Shown here one piece after another: positions 1-7,474 of a DNA stretch of 12,861 bases. Under the pieces are notes generated by a model. It did not search any database. It was not told the origin of the DNA and was given only the letters and a program-made list of their open reading frames with translations. Positions within the stretch are counted from its first letter, which is position 1. The number at the start of each line of letters is the position of its first letter. Source of the DNA: UBA11869 sp964544965 (lineage in GTDB: Bacteria > Pseudomonadota > Gammaproteobacteria > Eutrophobiales > Eutrophobiaceae); NCBI GenBank assembly GCA_964544965.1, contig CAZJED010000042.1:1-12861 (forward strand). Direction: 5' to 3'. The position numbers were made by a program, and so were the translations under genes.

Positions 1-55
1 ATAAAGACCGGGCTAAAAAAGAGCTATTAATGGAAAAAATCGATGGTGAATGGCT
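1..55 (+). repeat. Direct repeat, copy 1 (55 bp, perfect)
   Basis: This stretch is identical at every base to 406-460, offset by 405 bp, which is exactly 135 codons. It encodes the end of the preceding Cds6-like domain. Identity stops after position 55. Its left limit cannot be seen because it begins at the window edge. Confidence 0.95.
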
Positions 56-479
56 GATTGTTCAAGAGCAACTAGCAATATTTCAAAAAAATACCACTAA
101 AAAAAATGAACCGACGCCAACTGAAATAATTGATGGAAATGTACAGGATAAACAATCTATCGAAGCAAGCATAAATAAATGGGTAGATGCGTGGTCTAAT
201 CAAGATGTCGACGGTTATCTTGCAAGTTATGCAAAAGAATTTATACCATCAAAAGGATTAAGTAAAAATAGATGGGAGAAAGAAAGAACCGAACGATTGC
301 TTGTCCCTAGTTTCATCAAAATTACACTCTCCAATTTGAAAATTAATATGCGTGGTAAAAATTACGCAAGAGTAGATTTCACACAAACATACAAATCAGA
401 TACGTATAAAGACCGGGCTAAAAAAGAGCTATTAATGGAAAAAATCGATGGTGAATGGCTTATAATTAAAGAAAAATAG
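3..479 (+). CDS. C-terminal part of a protein with tandem Cds6/NTF2-like domains (5' end outside window)
   Basis: The reading frame is open to the left edge, so this is the C-terminal part of a longer protein and the ATG at 30 is internal. One full domain lies at about 159-476, with the pattern WVDAWSNQD..YL.SY...F.P..GLS...WE.ER..RLL.PSFI, then V.F.Q.Y.SD..KD..KK.L....DGEWLI. This matches the SnoaL/NTF2-like C-terminal domain of Cds6-type L,D-transpeptidases and related TPR proteins. The first residues of the window (KDRAKKELL...DGEWLIV) are the end of a second, preceding copy, joined by a linker of about 35 residues rich in polar residues. The role is unknown; in this family the domain is usually an accessory of secreted or periplasmic proteins, and an enzymatic or TPR part may lie upstream. 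It precedes rodZ by 68 bp on the same strand, the place where a PilF-like TPR gene often sits. The domain assignment is fairly secure; the whole-protein function is not. Confidence 0.75.
   Translation, partial: KDRAKKELLMEKIDGEWLIVQEQLAIFQKNTTKKNEPTPTEIIDGNVQDKQSIEASINKWVDAWSNQDVDGYLASYAKEFIPSKGLSKNRWEKERTERLLVPSFIKITLSNLKINMRGKNYARVDFTQTYKSDTYKDRAKKELLMEKIDGEWLIIKEK
406..460 (+). repeat. Direct repeat, copy 2 (55 bp, perfect)
   Basis: Second copy of the 1-55 sequence, in the same reading frame, encoding the final strand region (KDRAKKELLMEKIDGEWL) of the complete Cds6-like domain. Third codon positions are also identical, which points to recent duplication, gene conversion or an assembly effect rather than selection on the protein alone. 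Confidence 0.95.
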
Positions 480-547
480 AGATAAATTACAATATATCTT
501 AATATTGAAAAACATATAAATTAACAAATTTTTAAAAGTGGCCAATA

Positions 548-1489
548 ATGGACGAGATAGAAAAAGAAGCGTCAGTAAATAGCAATAACCCTCAAACGTC
601 TGGAGAAATCTTGAGTAAAAAACGGAAAGATACAGGGTTATCTTTAGAAAGTGTCGCAGAAAAATTAAATCTTGATCCAAAATTAATTGAATTATTGGAA
701 AAAAATGAATACGAAAGTTTTAAATTTGAAACCTACTTAAAAGGTTATCTCCGCGCCTATTCTAAGTTTCTAGATATAGATGGTGATATGATTATTAATC
801 TATACAAAGAAAATAATCCCGAAAAACAACCAGAAATACTACCTGATGTTAAGCCTAAAATTCAAAAAAACTCAAACGATAAATCTGTAAAATTATTTAC
901 TTACATTATTGGATTATCATTTGCTCTGTCGATATTAATTTGGTATCAAAAGAATTTCCTAATTGAGCCAAATAAAGAAATTACGAAAATTGTTAGTTCT
1001 ACACCAGATATAAGTAACAAAATAAATGGTGTTGATATCTCATATAAAATAATTACACATTCAGATTATTGGCAATGGCCTATAGATAATATCATAAAAA
1101 AATATAAACAAGATGATGATACTAATAATTTTGATTTAATAAAAAATAAAGATACTCGTGATGCAACAGCAGAAGATAAAAAGCAAACAGAAATAAAAGA
1201 CATTACAAAAACTGAAGAATCTCCTGTATATGAAAAACAAAATGCTTCTGATACAGTAGTTCTAACCTTAACAGGTGATTCATGGATAGAAATATACGAT
1301 CGGGATGGAAATCGGTTATTTCTTGATTTAGCGCGCAGCGGAAAAAATTACATTGTTAATGGTAATTCGCCATTTAATATTCTGTTAGGCGCAGCAAATG
1401 AGGTTTCTGTTGAATTTAACGGTAGTGCTTTTAATACCGAGCCATACATAAAATATGGCATTGCACGTTTTACCCTGCCAATGGAGTAA
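548..1489 (+). CDS. rodZ: Cytoskeleton protein RodZ
   Basis: RodZ is a single-pass inner-membrane protein that links MreB filaments to the cell-wall elongation machinery and helps set rod shape. The 313 residues show the family layout: a cytoplasmic Xre-type helix-turn-helix (about 18-82, GEILSKKRKDTGLSLESVAE...), one transmembrane segment (about 115-133), a long polar low-complexity periplasmic linker (about 135-234) and a C-terminal DUF4115 beta domain (about 236-311, with SWIEIYDRDGNRLF and GNSPFNILLG). The fourth helix holds TYLKGYLRAY. Y63 and Y67 line up with E. coli F60 and Y64, known MreB contacts, so the aromatic face is kept with an F-to-Y change. The gene heads a plus-strand run with hisS, yfgM, bamB and der. 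The ATG at 548 has only a weak upstream purine run. The assignment is confident from architecture and context. Confidence 0.93.
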   Translation: MDEIEKEASVNSNNPQTSGEILSKKRKDTGLSLESVAEKLNLDPKLIELLEKNEYESFKFETYLKGYLRAYSKFLDIDGDMIINLYKENNPEKQPEILPDVKPKIQKNSNDKSVKLFTYIIGLSFALSILIWYQKNFLIEPNKEITKIVSSTPDISNKINGVDISYKIITHSDYWQWPIDNIIKKYKQDDDTNNFDLIKNKDTRDATAEDKKQTEIKDITKTEESPVYEKQNASDTVVLTLTGDSWIEIYDRDGNRLFLDLARSGKNYIVNGNSPFNILLGAANEVSVEFNGSAFNTEPYIKYGIARFTLPME

Positions 1490-1558
1490 AACTTTTATAA
1501 ATTAGTTAGTATTCACATTCTTTGGTAAATTTATTAAAACATAAATTGGTATTTTTTT

Positions 1559-2827
1559 ATGACTAAACTTCAAGCTGTTCGTGGTATGCGCGATATTCTG
1601 ATGCACGAAATACCAAAGTGGCAATTTGTCGAAGAATCTATTAAAAATATATTAAATTGTTATAGTTACAAAGAAATACGGCTTCCCATTCTAGAAAAAA
1701 CTGAACTTTTCACACAGGCTGTTGGAAATGATACTGATATTGTTTCGAAAGAAATGTATAGCTTTGATGACAAAAATAAGGCTAGTTTAACCTTAAGACC
1801 AGAAGGAACAGCTGGTTGTGTTCGTGCAGGAGTCGAGCATGCGCTTTTCCATAATAAAACACAAAAACTTTGGTATATGGGGCCAATGTTTCGATATGAG
1901 AAACCACAAAAAGGTAGACAGCGTCAGTTTCATCAATTGGGTGTTGAAGCATTTGGATTTAAAGGCCCTGATATTGATGCAGAACAAATTATGATGTGCC
2001 ATCGAATATGGGAAAAGTTAAAGATAAAAAACATTAATCTGGAAATAAACTCTCTTGGTTCGGCGCAATCTCGTTTAAATTATAGAAAAATATTAGTTGA
2101 ATATTTTACAGCGCATAAAAATGAACTTGATGAGGATAGCTTGATCAGACTTAAAAAAAATCCACTACGAATATTAGATAGTAAAAATCCGGATATGAAA
2201 TCATTAATAGCAGATGCGCCTGCAATTAATGAACATCTCGATCAGGAATCCAATAATCATTTTACTGAATTGAAAGAAATATTAGATTATGGCGATATCA
2301 AATATAGCGTAAATCAAAAACTTGTACGAGGTCTCGATTATTACGAAAAAACTGTTTATGAGTGGACGACTACTGAATTAGGTGCACAAAATACTGTTTG
2401 TGCTGGCGGACGTTATGATAACCTGATTGAGAACCATGGTTCATCACCAACACCAGCTACCGGTTTTGCTATAGGCATTGAACGTTTATTAGAATTAATT
2501 GATCATCAAAAAGTAACGGATAATAGCGCCCCTCATATTTATCTATTGATTTCTGGAAGTAAATCAAAAAAACATGGGCTTTTATTGGCAGAAAAAATTC
2601 GTAATCAAGTGAAATATATAAAAGTTTTGACAAATTGCGGAGATGGAAGTCTAAAAAGTCAATTCAAAAAAGCAGATGCATCTGGTGCTAAAATAGCTTT
2701 GATGCTAAGAGAAGATGAGCTAGAAAAAGAACAATTAACGGTAAAATACTTAAGGGAAGAAAAACCACAAATTACAATCAAATGGGATGAAATATCAAAT
2801 TTTTTAAATAAAATAGAATTAGATTAA
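1559..2827 (+). CDS. hisS: Histidine--tRNA ligase (HisRS)
   Basis: HisRS charges tRNA(His) with histidine using ATP; it is cytoplasmic and normally a homodimer. The 422 residues are the usual length. Class II motifs are visible: the motif 1 region (EIRLPILEKTELF, about 39-51), motif 2 (MGPMFRYEKPQKGRQRQFHQ, about 107-126), the histidine-binding signatures LVRGLDYY (255-262) and AGGRYD (282-287), and motif 3 (ATGFAIGIERLLEL, 300-313). The C-terminal anticodon-binding domain follows (about 325-420, with SLKSQFKKADASGAKIA). The gene begins 69 bp after rodZ, where many gammaproteobacteria have ispG in between. The start at 1559 gives the canonical N-terminus (QAVRGMRDIL), preceded by a T-run and no clear Shine-Dalgarno sequence. 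No catalytic residue appears lost. Confidence 0.98.
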   Translation: MTKLQAVRGMRDILMHEIPKWQFVEESIKNILNCYSYKEIRLPILEKTELFTQAVGNDTDIVSKEMYSFDDKNKASLTLRPEGTAGCVRAGVEHALFHNKTQKLWYMGPMFRYEKPQKGRQRQFHQLGVEAFGFKGPDIDAEQIMMCHRIWEKLKIKNINLEINSLGSAQSRLNYRKILVEYFTAHKNELDEDSLIRLKKNPLRILDSKNPDMKSLIADAPAINEHLDQESNNHFTELKEILDYGDIKYSVNQKLVRGLDYYEKTVYEWTTTELGAQNTVCAGGRYDNLIENHGSSPTPATGFAIGIERLLELIDHQKVTDNSAPHIYLLISGSKSKKHGLLLAEKIRNQVKYIKVLTNCGDGSLKSQFKKADASGAKIALMLREDELEKEQLTVKYLREEKPQITIKWDEISNFLNKIELD

Positions 2828-2830
2828 AAT

Positions 2831-2881
2831 AAATAAAATAGTAATTATTTGGTGGCCCAGCGTTATAATATTATTTTATTT
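2831..2881. repeat. Long AT-rich inverted repeat (hairpin) between hisS and yfgM
   Basis: Arms 2831-2840 (AAATAAAATA) and 2872-2881 (TATTTTATTT) pair perfectly. Pairing continues inward through a G-U wobble (2841/2871) and six more pairs with one bulged A (2842-2848 with 2865-2870), giving about 17 pairs. The loop, 2849-2864, contains TGGTGGCCCA, which can form a small TGG/CCA stem. It is the most GC-rich patch of this 102-bp gap. It could be an intercistronic RNA structure or a weak terminator, since the right arm is T-rich. AT-rich inverted repeats also arise by chance in such a genome. Confidence 0.5.
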
Positions 2882-2917
2882 TCTTAATAAAGAGGACGAT
2901 CAAATTAAATATTCACT

Positions 2918-2921
2918 GGAG
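2918..2921 (+). promoter_or_regulatory. Shine-Dalgarno site for yfgM (decides the TTG start)
   Basis: GGAG lies 8 bases upstream of the TTG at 2930. The nearby ATG at 2925 is out of frame, so the TTG is the only well-placed start. It yields the family's standard N-terminus (DVYSTEEEQAEAIKKWW). Confidence 0.65.
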
Positions 2922-2929
2922 ATAATGAA

Positions 2930-3562
2930 TTGGACGTATACAGCACAGAGGAAGAACAGGCAGAAGCAATAAAAAAATGGTGGCGTGATAATGGCAAATC
3001 AATTATTGCGGGCATTGTTATAGGTGTCACTACTATATTTGGTTGGCGTAGCTACATAAACCATAGCGCAATGCAGGCAAAAGAAGCTTCTATACTTTAT
3101 GAACAATTATTGGTCGCTTCACGCAAAAATAATGCTGACAATATTCGTACTTTAGCTAACAATATTATTACTGATTATGAGTCTAGTATATATGCAATAT
3201 TTTCGAAGTTGATGTTAGCAAAAATTGAAAGTGAATCGGGTAATTTAGAAAATGCAGAAACATACCTAAATTCAATTCTAGATAATAATCTACGTGATGA
3301 ATTTAAACATATCACTAGACTACGCCTAATAAGAGTTCTGATAGCAAATAACAAATTAGATTCTGCAGAAAAAGTATTATCAAAAATAGAACCGAATCAA
3401 TTTATAACTCACTACGAGGAATTACGCGGAGATATTTTTGTTAAACAAGGTAAAATTAAGGAAGCATCGCGAGCATATGAAAACGCGCTTGCAAACTCTG
3501 AAAAAGCTGAAGATGCTCAATTAATTTTACAAATGAAACTGGATGATTTAGGTAAAATTTAA
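2930..3562 (+). CDS. yfgM: YfgM family protein (ancillary SecYEG/periplasmic chaperone TPR protein)
   Basis: YfgM-type proteins are inner-membrane anchored, with a periplasmic TPR-like domain. In E. coli YfgM partners PpiD at the SecYEG translocon and is tied to periplasmic chaperone traffic. The 210 residues fit the family (about 200-210). There is a short cytoplasmic N-terminus with the signature DVYSTEEEQAEAIKKWW, a transmembrane segment at about 24-41 (SIIAGIVIGVTTIFGW), and a helical TPR-like region (about 48-205) with tetratrico-like pairs such as YEELRGDIFVKQGKIKEASRAYENAL. The start is TTG, supported by GGAG 8 bases upstream and by the conserved N-terminus. The stop codon lies one base before the bamB start, and hisS-yfgM-bamB-der order is conserved widely in gammaproteobacteria. 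Assignment is confident from N-terminus, topology and context. Confidence 0.92.
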   Translation: MDVYSTEEEQAEAIKKWWRDNGKSIIAGIVIGVTTIFGWRSYINHSAMQAKEASILYEQLLVASRKNNADNIRTLANNIITDYESSIYAIFSKLMLAKIESESGNLENAETYLNSILDNNLRDEFKHITRLRLIRVLIANNKLDSAEKVLSKIEPNQFITHYEELRGDIFVKQGKIKEASRAYENALANSEKAEDAQLILQMKLDDLGKI

Positions 3563-3563
3563 T

Positions 3564-4970
3564 TTGTTTGCACTATTTCGTATTTCAATATTATTTCTAA
3601 TCTTCTTCATCTTAACGGGATGTGGTGTTAAACAGACAGTATCTGAATATATTGGTGGTGTAGACAATACAACGCCTCCATCTCCTCTTATAAGTTTTAC
3701 TGAAACCGCAGATCTAAATAAAGTGTGGGTACAGAACATAGGAAAAGGAACAAATGATTCTTTTTCAAAAATAAAACCTAGTATTTTAAACGATCAAATA
3801 TTTATTGCAGATACTAAAGGCAATATATCTGCAATAACCACTAATAAAGGTAAGTTCATATGGCGTAATGACAGTCGCCTATCAATTACCGGGGGGCCTG
3901 GAGTTGGCGATACTTTAGTTTTAGTTGGTACCAGCGAAGGAGAAATACTCGGACTTTCAAAAGAAACAGGAGATGAAATTTGGCGAACAAAAGTTTCTAG
4001 TGAGGTGCTGTCATCGCCAGGAGAAGCTAATGGGGTAGTTATTGCAAGAACAATCGATGGGAAAATCTTTGCGATTGATGCAAACAGTGGAAAACATCTA
4101 TGGGTTTATGACCGCGGTGTTCCTGCCCTATCACTTCGGGGAACGAGCACTCCCGTTATTGCTGATGGATTAGTTATAACGGGATTTGATGGCGGGCGCG
4201 TAGTGGTTATTGAATTAAAAACAGGAAAATTAATCTGGGAGAAAAAAGTCGCGCTGCCTAGAGGAAAAAATGAACTTGAAAGAATGGTTGATATCGATGC
4301 TCAACCATTAGTTATTGATAAGACCATATATGTAACTACATTTCAGGCAAATGTTTCTGCTCTATCACTGGAAACCGGACAAATTCTTTGGCAAAGAGAA
4401 ATTTCATCTCATTCAGAATTAAGCGCCGATGAGAACAATCTTTTCCTGACAGATGAAAATGGGAATGTCTGGGCTCTAAATAGGTTCACCGGTTCATCGA
4501 TATGGAAACAAGAAAAATTAACACATAGAAAAGTTACTGGACCAGCTAATTTTGGTAATAAGGTTATTGTTTGTGATTTTGAGGGCTATACTCACTGGCT
4601 TGATAAAGAAACAGGTGATTTTGCCGCTAGAGAACAAATTGGTAATGAGTCCATTCAGACCCAACCAATAATCTCAAATGACATGATTTTTATATATTCA
4701 AGTTCTGGAGAACTTTCAGCCTATACTTTCCAAGATAATGAAAATAAATACCTAGTAAAACAATTAAATGATAAAACAGCAGATCCTAAAAAAACAATAT
4801 CGCAAGAAAAGTCTTCAGATAAAAGAAATGCATATGAAAGATCGAGAAAACGTGTTCGTCCAGCCAATGCCGACATGGAAAATCCTGAACAAGAAACCGA
4901 GGAAAAAGAATCTTTATTTGGACGATTTCTAAATATTTTTAGTGATGATAGCGAAGAAGAGGTAGAATAA
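3564..4970 (+). CDS. bamB: Outer membrane assembly lipoprotein BamB, with an unusual C-terminal tail
   Basis: BamB is a periplasm-facing outer-membrane lipoprotein of the BAM complex that scaffolds BamA during beta-barrel insertion. The N-terminus is a lipoprotein signal peptide with lipobox LTGC (Cys20). It is followed by an eight-bladed beta-propeller of PQQ-like repeats (about 50-389, repeated GK..W / TGEIxW patterns). Residues L179, L181, R182 and D233, D235 line up with E. coli L192, L194, R195, D246 and D248, reported to matter for BamA contact. At 468 residues it is longer than the usual 380-400. About 78 residues after the propeller (391-468) form a polar tail with a basic patch (RSRKRVR), an acidic stretch, a short hydrophobic segment (LFGRFLNIF) and an acidic end. 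The TTG start lies one base after the yfgM stop; the signal peptide supports it, and translational coupling is likely. Confidence 0.95.
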   Translation: MFALFRISILFLIFFILTGCGVKQTVSEYIGGVDNTTPPSPLISFTETADLNKVWVQNIGKGTNDSFSKIKPSILNDQIFIADTKGNISAITTNKGKFIWRNDSRLSITGGPGVGDTLVLVGTSEGEILGLSKETGDEIWRTKVSSEVLSSPGEANGVVIARTIDGKIFAIDANSGKHLWVYDRGVPALSLRGTSTPVIADGLVITGFDGGRVVVIELKTGKLIWEKKVALPRGKNELERMVDIDAQPLVIDKTIYVTTFQANVSALSLETGQILWQREISSHSELSADENNLFLTDENGNVWALNRFTGSSIWKQEKLTHRKVTGPANFGNKVIVCDFEGYTHWLDKETGDFAAREQIGNESIQTQPIISNDMIFIYSSSGELSAYTFQDNENKYLVKQLNDKTADPKKTISQEKSSDKRNAYERSRKRVRPANADMENPEQETEEKESLFGRFLNIFSDDSEEEVE

Positions 4971-5030
4971 ACTTTAAGAATAAAATTTTTCCACACATCA
5001 ACATAAAGAAATCAGATATCAAGCGTAACT

Positions 5031-6386
5031 ATGAAACCAATTGCCGCCATAGTAGGTCGTCCTAACGTTGGCAAGTCAACTTTTTTTAATAATTTAACAT
5101 CGAGTCGTGATGCATTGGTAATTGATCGCCCGGGCATCACTCGTGACCGCCAATATGGTGTTGTATATCATAATTTAAAGTCCTTTCTTATTATTGATAC
5201 TGGCGGTATTGGTGAAATCGACCACGACAGTAAAGAGATCGCTAATCTTATGACAGAACAATCAATGTTAGCTGCTGATGAATCATCCATATTAATTTGG
5301 ATTGTTGATGGTCGTACCGGCTTAACAAATGTTGATGAAATTTTGGCTAAGAAATTACGCAAATTAGGCAAACCAATAGTTATTGCAGTTAATAAGCTTG
5401 AGGGCAATCAATCCAGTATCTTATTAAATGACTTCTATAAACTTGGCATAGAATCTATTTGGCCCATATCTGCAAAAAGAGGAGATGGGATAAGTAAACT
5501 TCTTGACGAAATAATTAATCAATTTTCTTTTAAAAACGAGAATAAATTAGAGAAAAAAGAAGCCACTGTTATTTCTTTTATAGGAAAGCCTAATGTTGGG
5601 AAATCAACACTAATAAATAAGATTATTGGTGAAAAAAGAGTTCTAACTTCTGACAAGCCCGGCACAACTCGAGATAGTATTAAAGTCACTAAAAAAATAA
5701 ATGGAAAAGACTACACATTTTTTGATACAGCTGGCATACGAAGAAAAAGTAGAGTGAAAGATACAGTTGAGAAATTTAGCATATTAAAATCTTTCGAGGC
5801 TATAGAATTAGCAAATATTGTTGTTTTAATTATTGATGCAACTGAAGGTATAACTGAGCAAGATAGTTCGTTACTAGGGATAGTTAGAGACAGTGGAAAG
5901 TCAGTAATAGTTGCCTTTAATAAATGTGATAAGTTGGAGAAAACAGAAAAAGAAAGAATTAAATCAGAACTATTGCGAAAGTTTAATTTTATTGATTACG
6001 TTGAATATCATTATATTTCTGCTAAAAATGAAACTGGCATAAAGTATTTAATTAGGAAAATTGATGTAATTATCAAGTCTCTCAATATTGATTTTTCTAC
6101 GCCACGCATAACGGGAATGTTGCAAGAAATAGTCTCGAAACATCCCCCAAAAATTGTACAAGGTAGGAGGATAAAATTGCGTTATATGCATCTTGTCAAA
6201 ACTAATCCAATACGCTTTATAATTCACGGTAATCAAACAAAAAATATTCCGGATAGTTATAAACGCTATCTATGCAAATCGTTCAGAAAAAAACTAAAAT
6301 TACTGGCAACGCCTGTTTTAATTGAATTTAAACAAAATGAAAATCCATACGTAAAAGAGAGAAAGATTAAAAAAAGGTCGCGCTAA
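5031..6386 (+). CDS. der: Ribosome biogenesis GTPase Der (EngA)
   Basis: Der is an essential cytoplasmic GTPase that acts in maturation of the 50S ribosomal subunit. The 451 residues hold two tandem Era-like G domains and a C-terminal KH-like domain. Domain 1: G1 GRPNVGKST (9-17), PGITRD (34-39), DTGG (56-59), G4 NKLE (121-124), G5 SAK (147-149). Domain 2: G1 GKPNVGKST (185-193), GTTRD (211-215), DTAG (232-235), NKCD (297-300), SAK (330-332). The KH-like domain (about 354-440) includes PPKIVQGRRIKLRY and NPY, and a basic tail (KERKIKKRSR) follows. The NKxE form of the first G4 is seen in other Der proteins and is not a defect. It closes the plus-strand run 60 bp after bamB and converges on bamC with a 34-bp gap. 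Very confident. Confidence 0.98.
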   Translation: MKPIAAIVGRPNVGKSTFFNNLTSSRDALVIDRPGITRDRQYGVVYHNLKSFLIIDTGGIGEIDHDSKEIANLMTEQSMLAADESSILIWIVDGRTGLTNVDEILAKKLRKLGKPIVIAVNKLEGNQSSILLNDFYKLGIESIWPISAKRGDGISKLLDEIINQFSFKNENKLEKKEATVISFIGKPNVGKSTLINKIIGEKRVLTSDKPGTTRDSIKVTKKINGKDYTFFDTAGIRRKSRVKDTVEKFSILKSFEAIELANIVVLIIDATEGITEQDSSLLGIVRDSGKSVIVAFNKCDKLEKTEKERIKSELLRKFNFIDYVEYHYISAKNETGIKYLIRKIDVIIKSLNIDFSTPRITGMLQEIVSKHPPKIVQGRRIKLRYMHLVKTNPIRFIIHGNQTKNIPDSYKRYLCKSFRKKLKLLATPVLIEFKQNENPYVKERKIKKRSR

Positions 6387-6420
6387 AAGACGCAACAAAA
6401 AATAAGTGAAATTATATATA

Positions 6421-7467
6421 TTACAACACTTTATTATATACACGCTCAAGCGTTGAGAGAATATTTAGAGCGTCCTTGCCTGTTTCAGGTTCGCCGTTCT
6501 CTTTTAACACAACTATTTCCGTCTTGTTGTTAACATCTGTCAAACTTAATTGATAAAGCAGCCCTTCCCCACTTTCATCATCCCCCCAAAATTTTAATTT
6601 AGAAAAAAATCCTTCTTCATCCTCTTCTCCTTCAGGTCTAAAATAACGAAAACTGAATACTCCTTTTTCTGAATCGCTATTTTCTAGAAAATAACCTGCT
6701 TGCTCTATCACCTGATTTGTATTATCACGAACTAGATTAAAATTTTCGTTTATCTCTAAATAAGATTTTCCCTCATCAGAATTAATTATTTGTGCTTTTA
6801 CTTCGTTTATTTCTTCTTCTCGAGAATCAGCTAATGAAGTATTTTTTATAAGCCCTCCGCCGCCAGCTAAGACATTATCATTAAAGTGTGAATTTAATTT
6901 ATTAATAATATCCTTCTCAGCTAAACTATCAGGCTGAGTATCTAACCAATCACCTTCAGACAGTTCTTGTCTTTCGCTTGATAAAAATAAGATTGTCCCC
7001 CCATCTTCTGATAGTTCTGTCAAAATTTTAAACTTTTGTTTTATTTTTTCGGTTTCCTTCCAATCTGTTTCAAGCACACCGAGCTCTATATCATCTAAAT
7101 AGACTTTATAGTTATTACCCTGCCAAAATTCTCGTAATTTTGGCCATATGTCTTTCGCATTTCCTCTTAATGCTATCCATTGTTCTCCTTCAAAGTCTCC
7201 CGAGCCAAGAATAACATCGCCCTTTCTCATTAAACGTTGCTTTTCAAATTCATTTAATGAAGTTGATTCGCTGTCACTTGGAATTTGCGATGAATATTCT
7301 CCTTTGGTAACAGTTAGATCTGGGGGGACTTCTAATTCTGGTAAATCTCTACTTTTTCTATAGGTGGTACGTTTATCTGGTAAAACGTCATCAAAACTAG
7401 GCAGGCTCTCGCATCCATAAATAAATACTATGCAATTCAAAAAAATTAAATTTCTAAATTCTTTCAT
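6421..7467 (-). CDS. bamC: Outer membrane assembly lipoprotein BamC
   Basis: BamC is a lipoprotein accessory of the BAM complex. From the ATG at 7467 it has 348 residues: a lipoprotein signal (KEFRN n-region, lipobox IYGC, Cys19), and an extended lasso-like segment carrying the conserved PDKRTTYRKSRDLPELEVPP (30-49), which in E. coli BamC binds BamD. Two helix-grip domains follow (about 93-195 and 234-347), separated by a Gly-rich, Glu-rich linker. Domain 2 contains an acidic insertion with GFFSKLKFWGDD (286-297). An in-frame TTG at 7482, inside the dapA stop region, has a GAGG (7493-7496) 10 bases upstream and would add five residues. The ATG gives a normal signal-peptide n-region, so I prefer it, but the TTG is possible and would overlap dapA by 8 bases. 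It follows dapA as in E. coli (dapA-bamC). Confident. Confidence 0.92.
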   Translation of the reverse strand: MKEFRNLIFLNCIVFIYGCESLPSFDDVLPDKRTTYRKSRDLPELEVPPDLTVTKGEYSSQIPSDSESTSLNEFEKQRLMRKGDVILGSGDFEGEQWIALRGNAKDIWPKLREFWQGNNYKVYLDDIELGVLETDWKETEKIKQKFKILTELSEDGGTILFLSSERQELSEGDWLDTQPDSLAEKDIINKLNSHFNDNVLAGGGGLIKNTSLADSREEEINEVKAQIINSDEGKSYLEINENFNLVRDNTNQVIEQAGYFLENSDSEKGVFSFRYFRPEGEEDEEGFFSKLKFWGDDESGEGLLYQLSLTDVNNKTEIVVLKENGEPETGKDALNILSTLERVYNKVL

Positions 7468-7474
7468 TATTTTA

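Noticed and set aside
480..547. Promoter-like TTGAAA and TATAAA words upstream of rodZ
   Set aside because: The words are not at compatible spacing; such matches are common in AT-rich gaps.
432..680. Minus-strand open frame of 82 codons over the end of the Cds6-like gene and the start of rodZ
   Set aside because: It is antisense to two well-supported genes, is rich in Phe and Leu from AT-rich codons, and shows no recognisable motif.
5391..5402. NKLE instead of NKxD in the first Der GTPase domain
   Set aside because: Glutamate at this place is found in other Der proteins, and all other G motifs are intact, so it does not suggest a broken enzyme.
6366..6420. Possible terminator between der and bamC (GCG...CGC around 6377-6391)
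   Set aside because: Only about three base pairs can form and no T-run follows; it is too weak to call on either strand.
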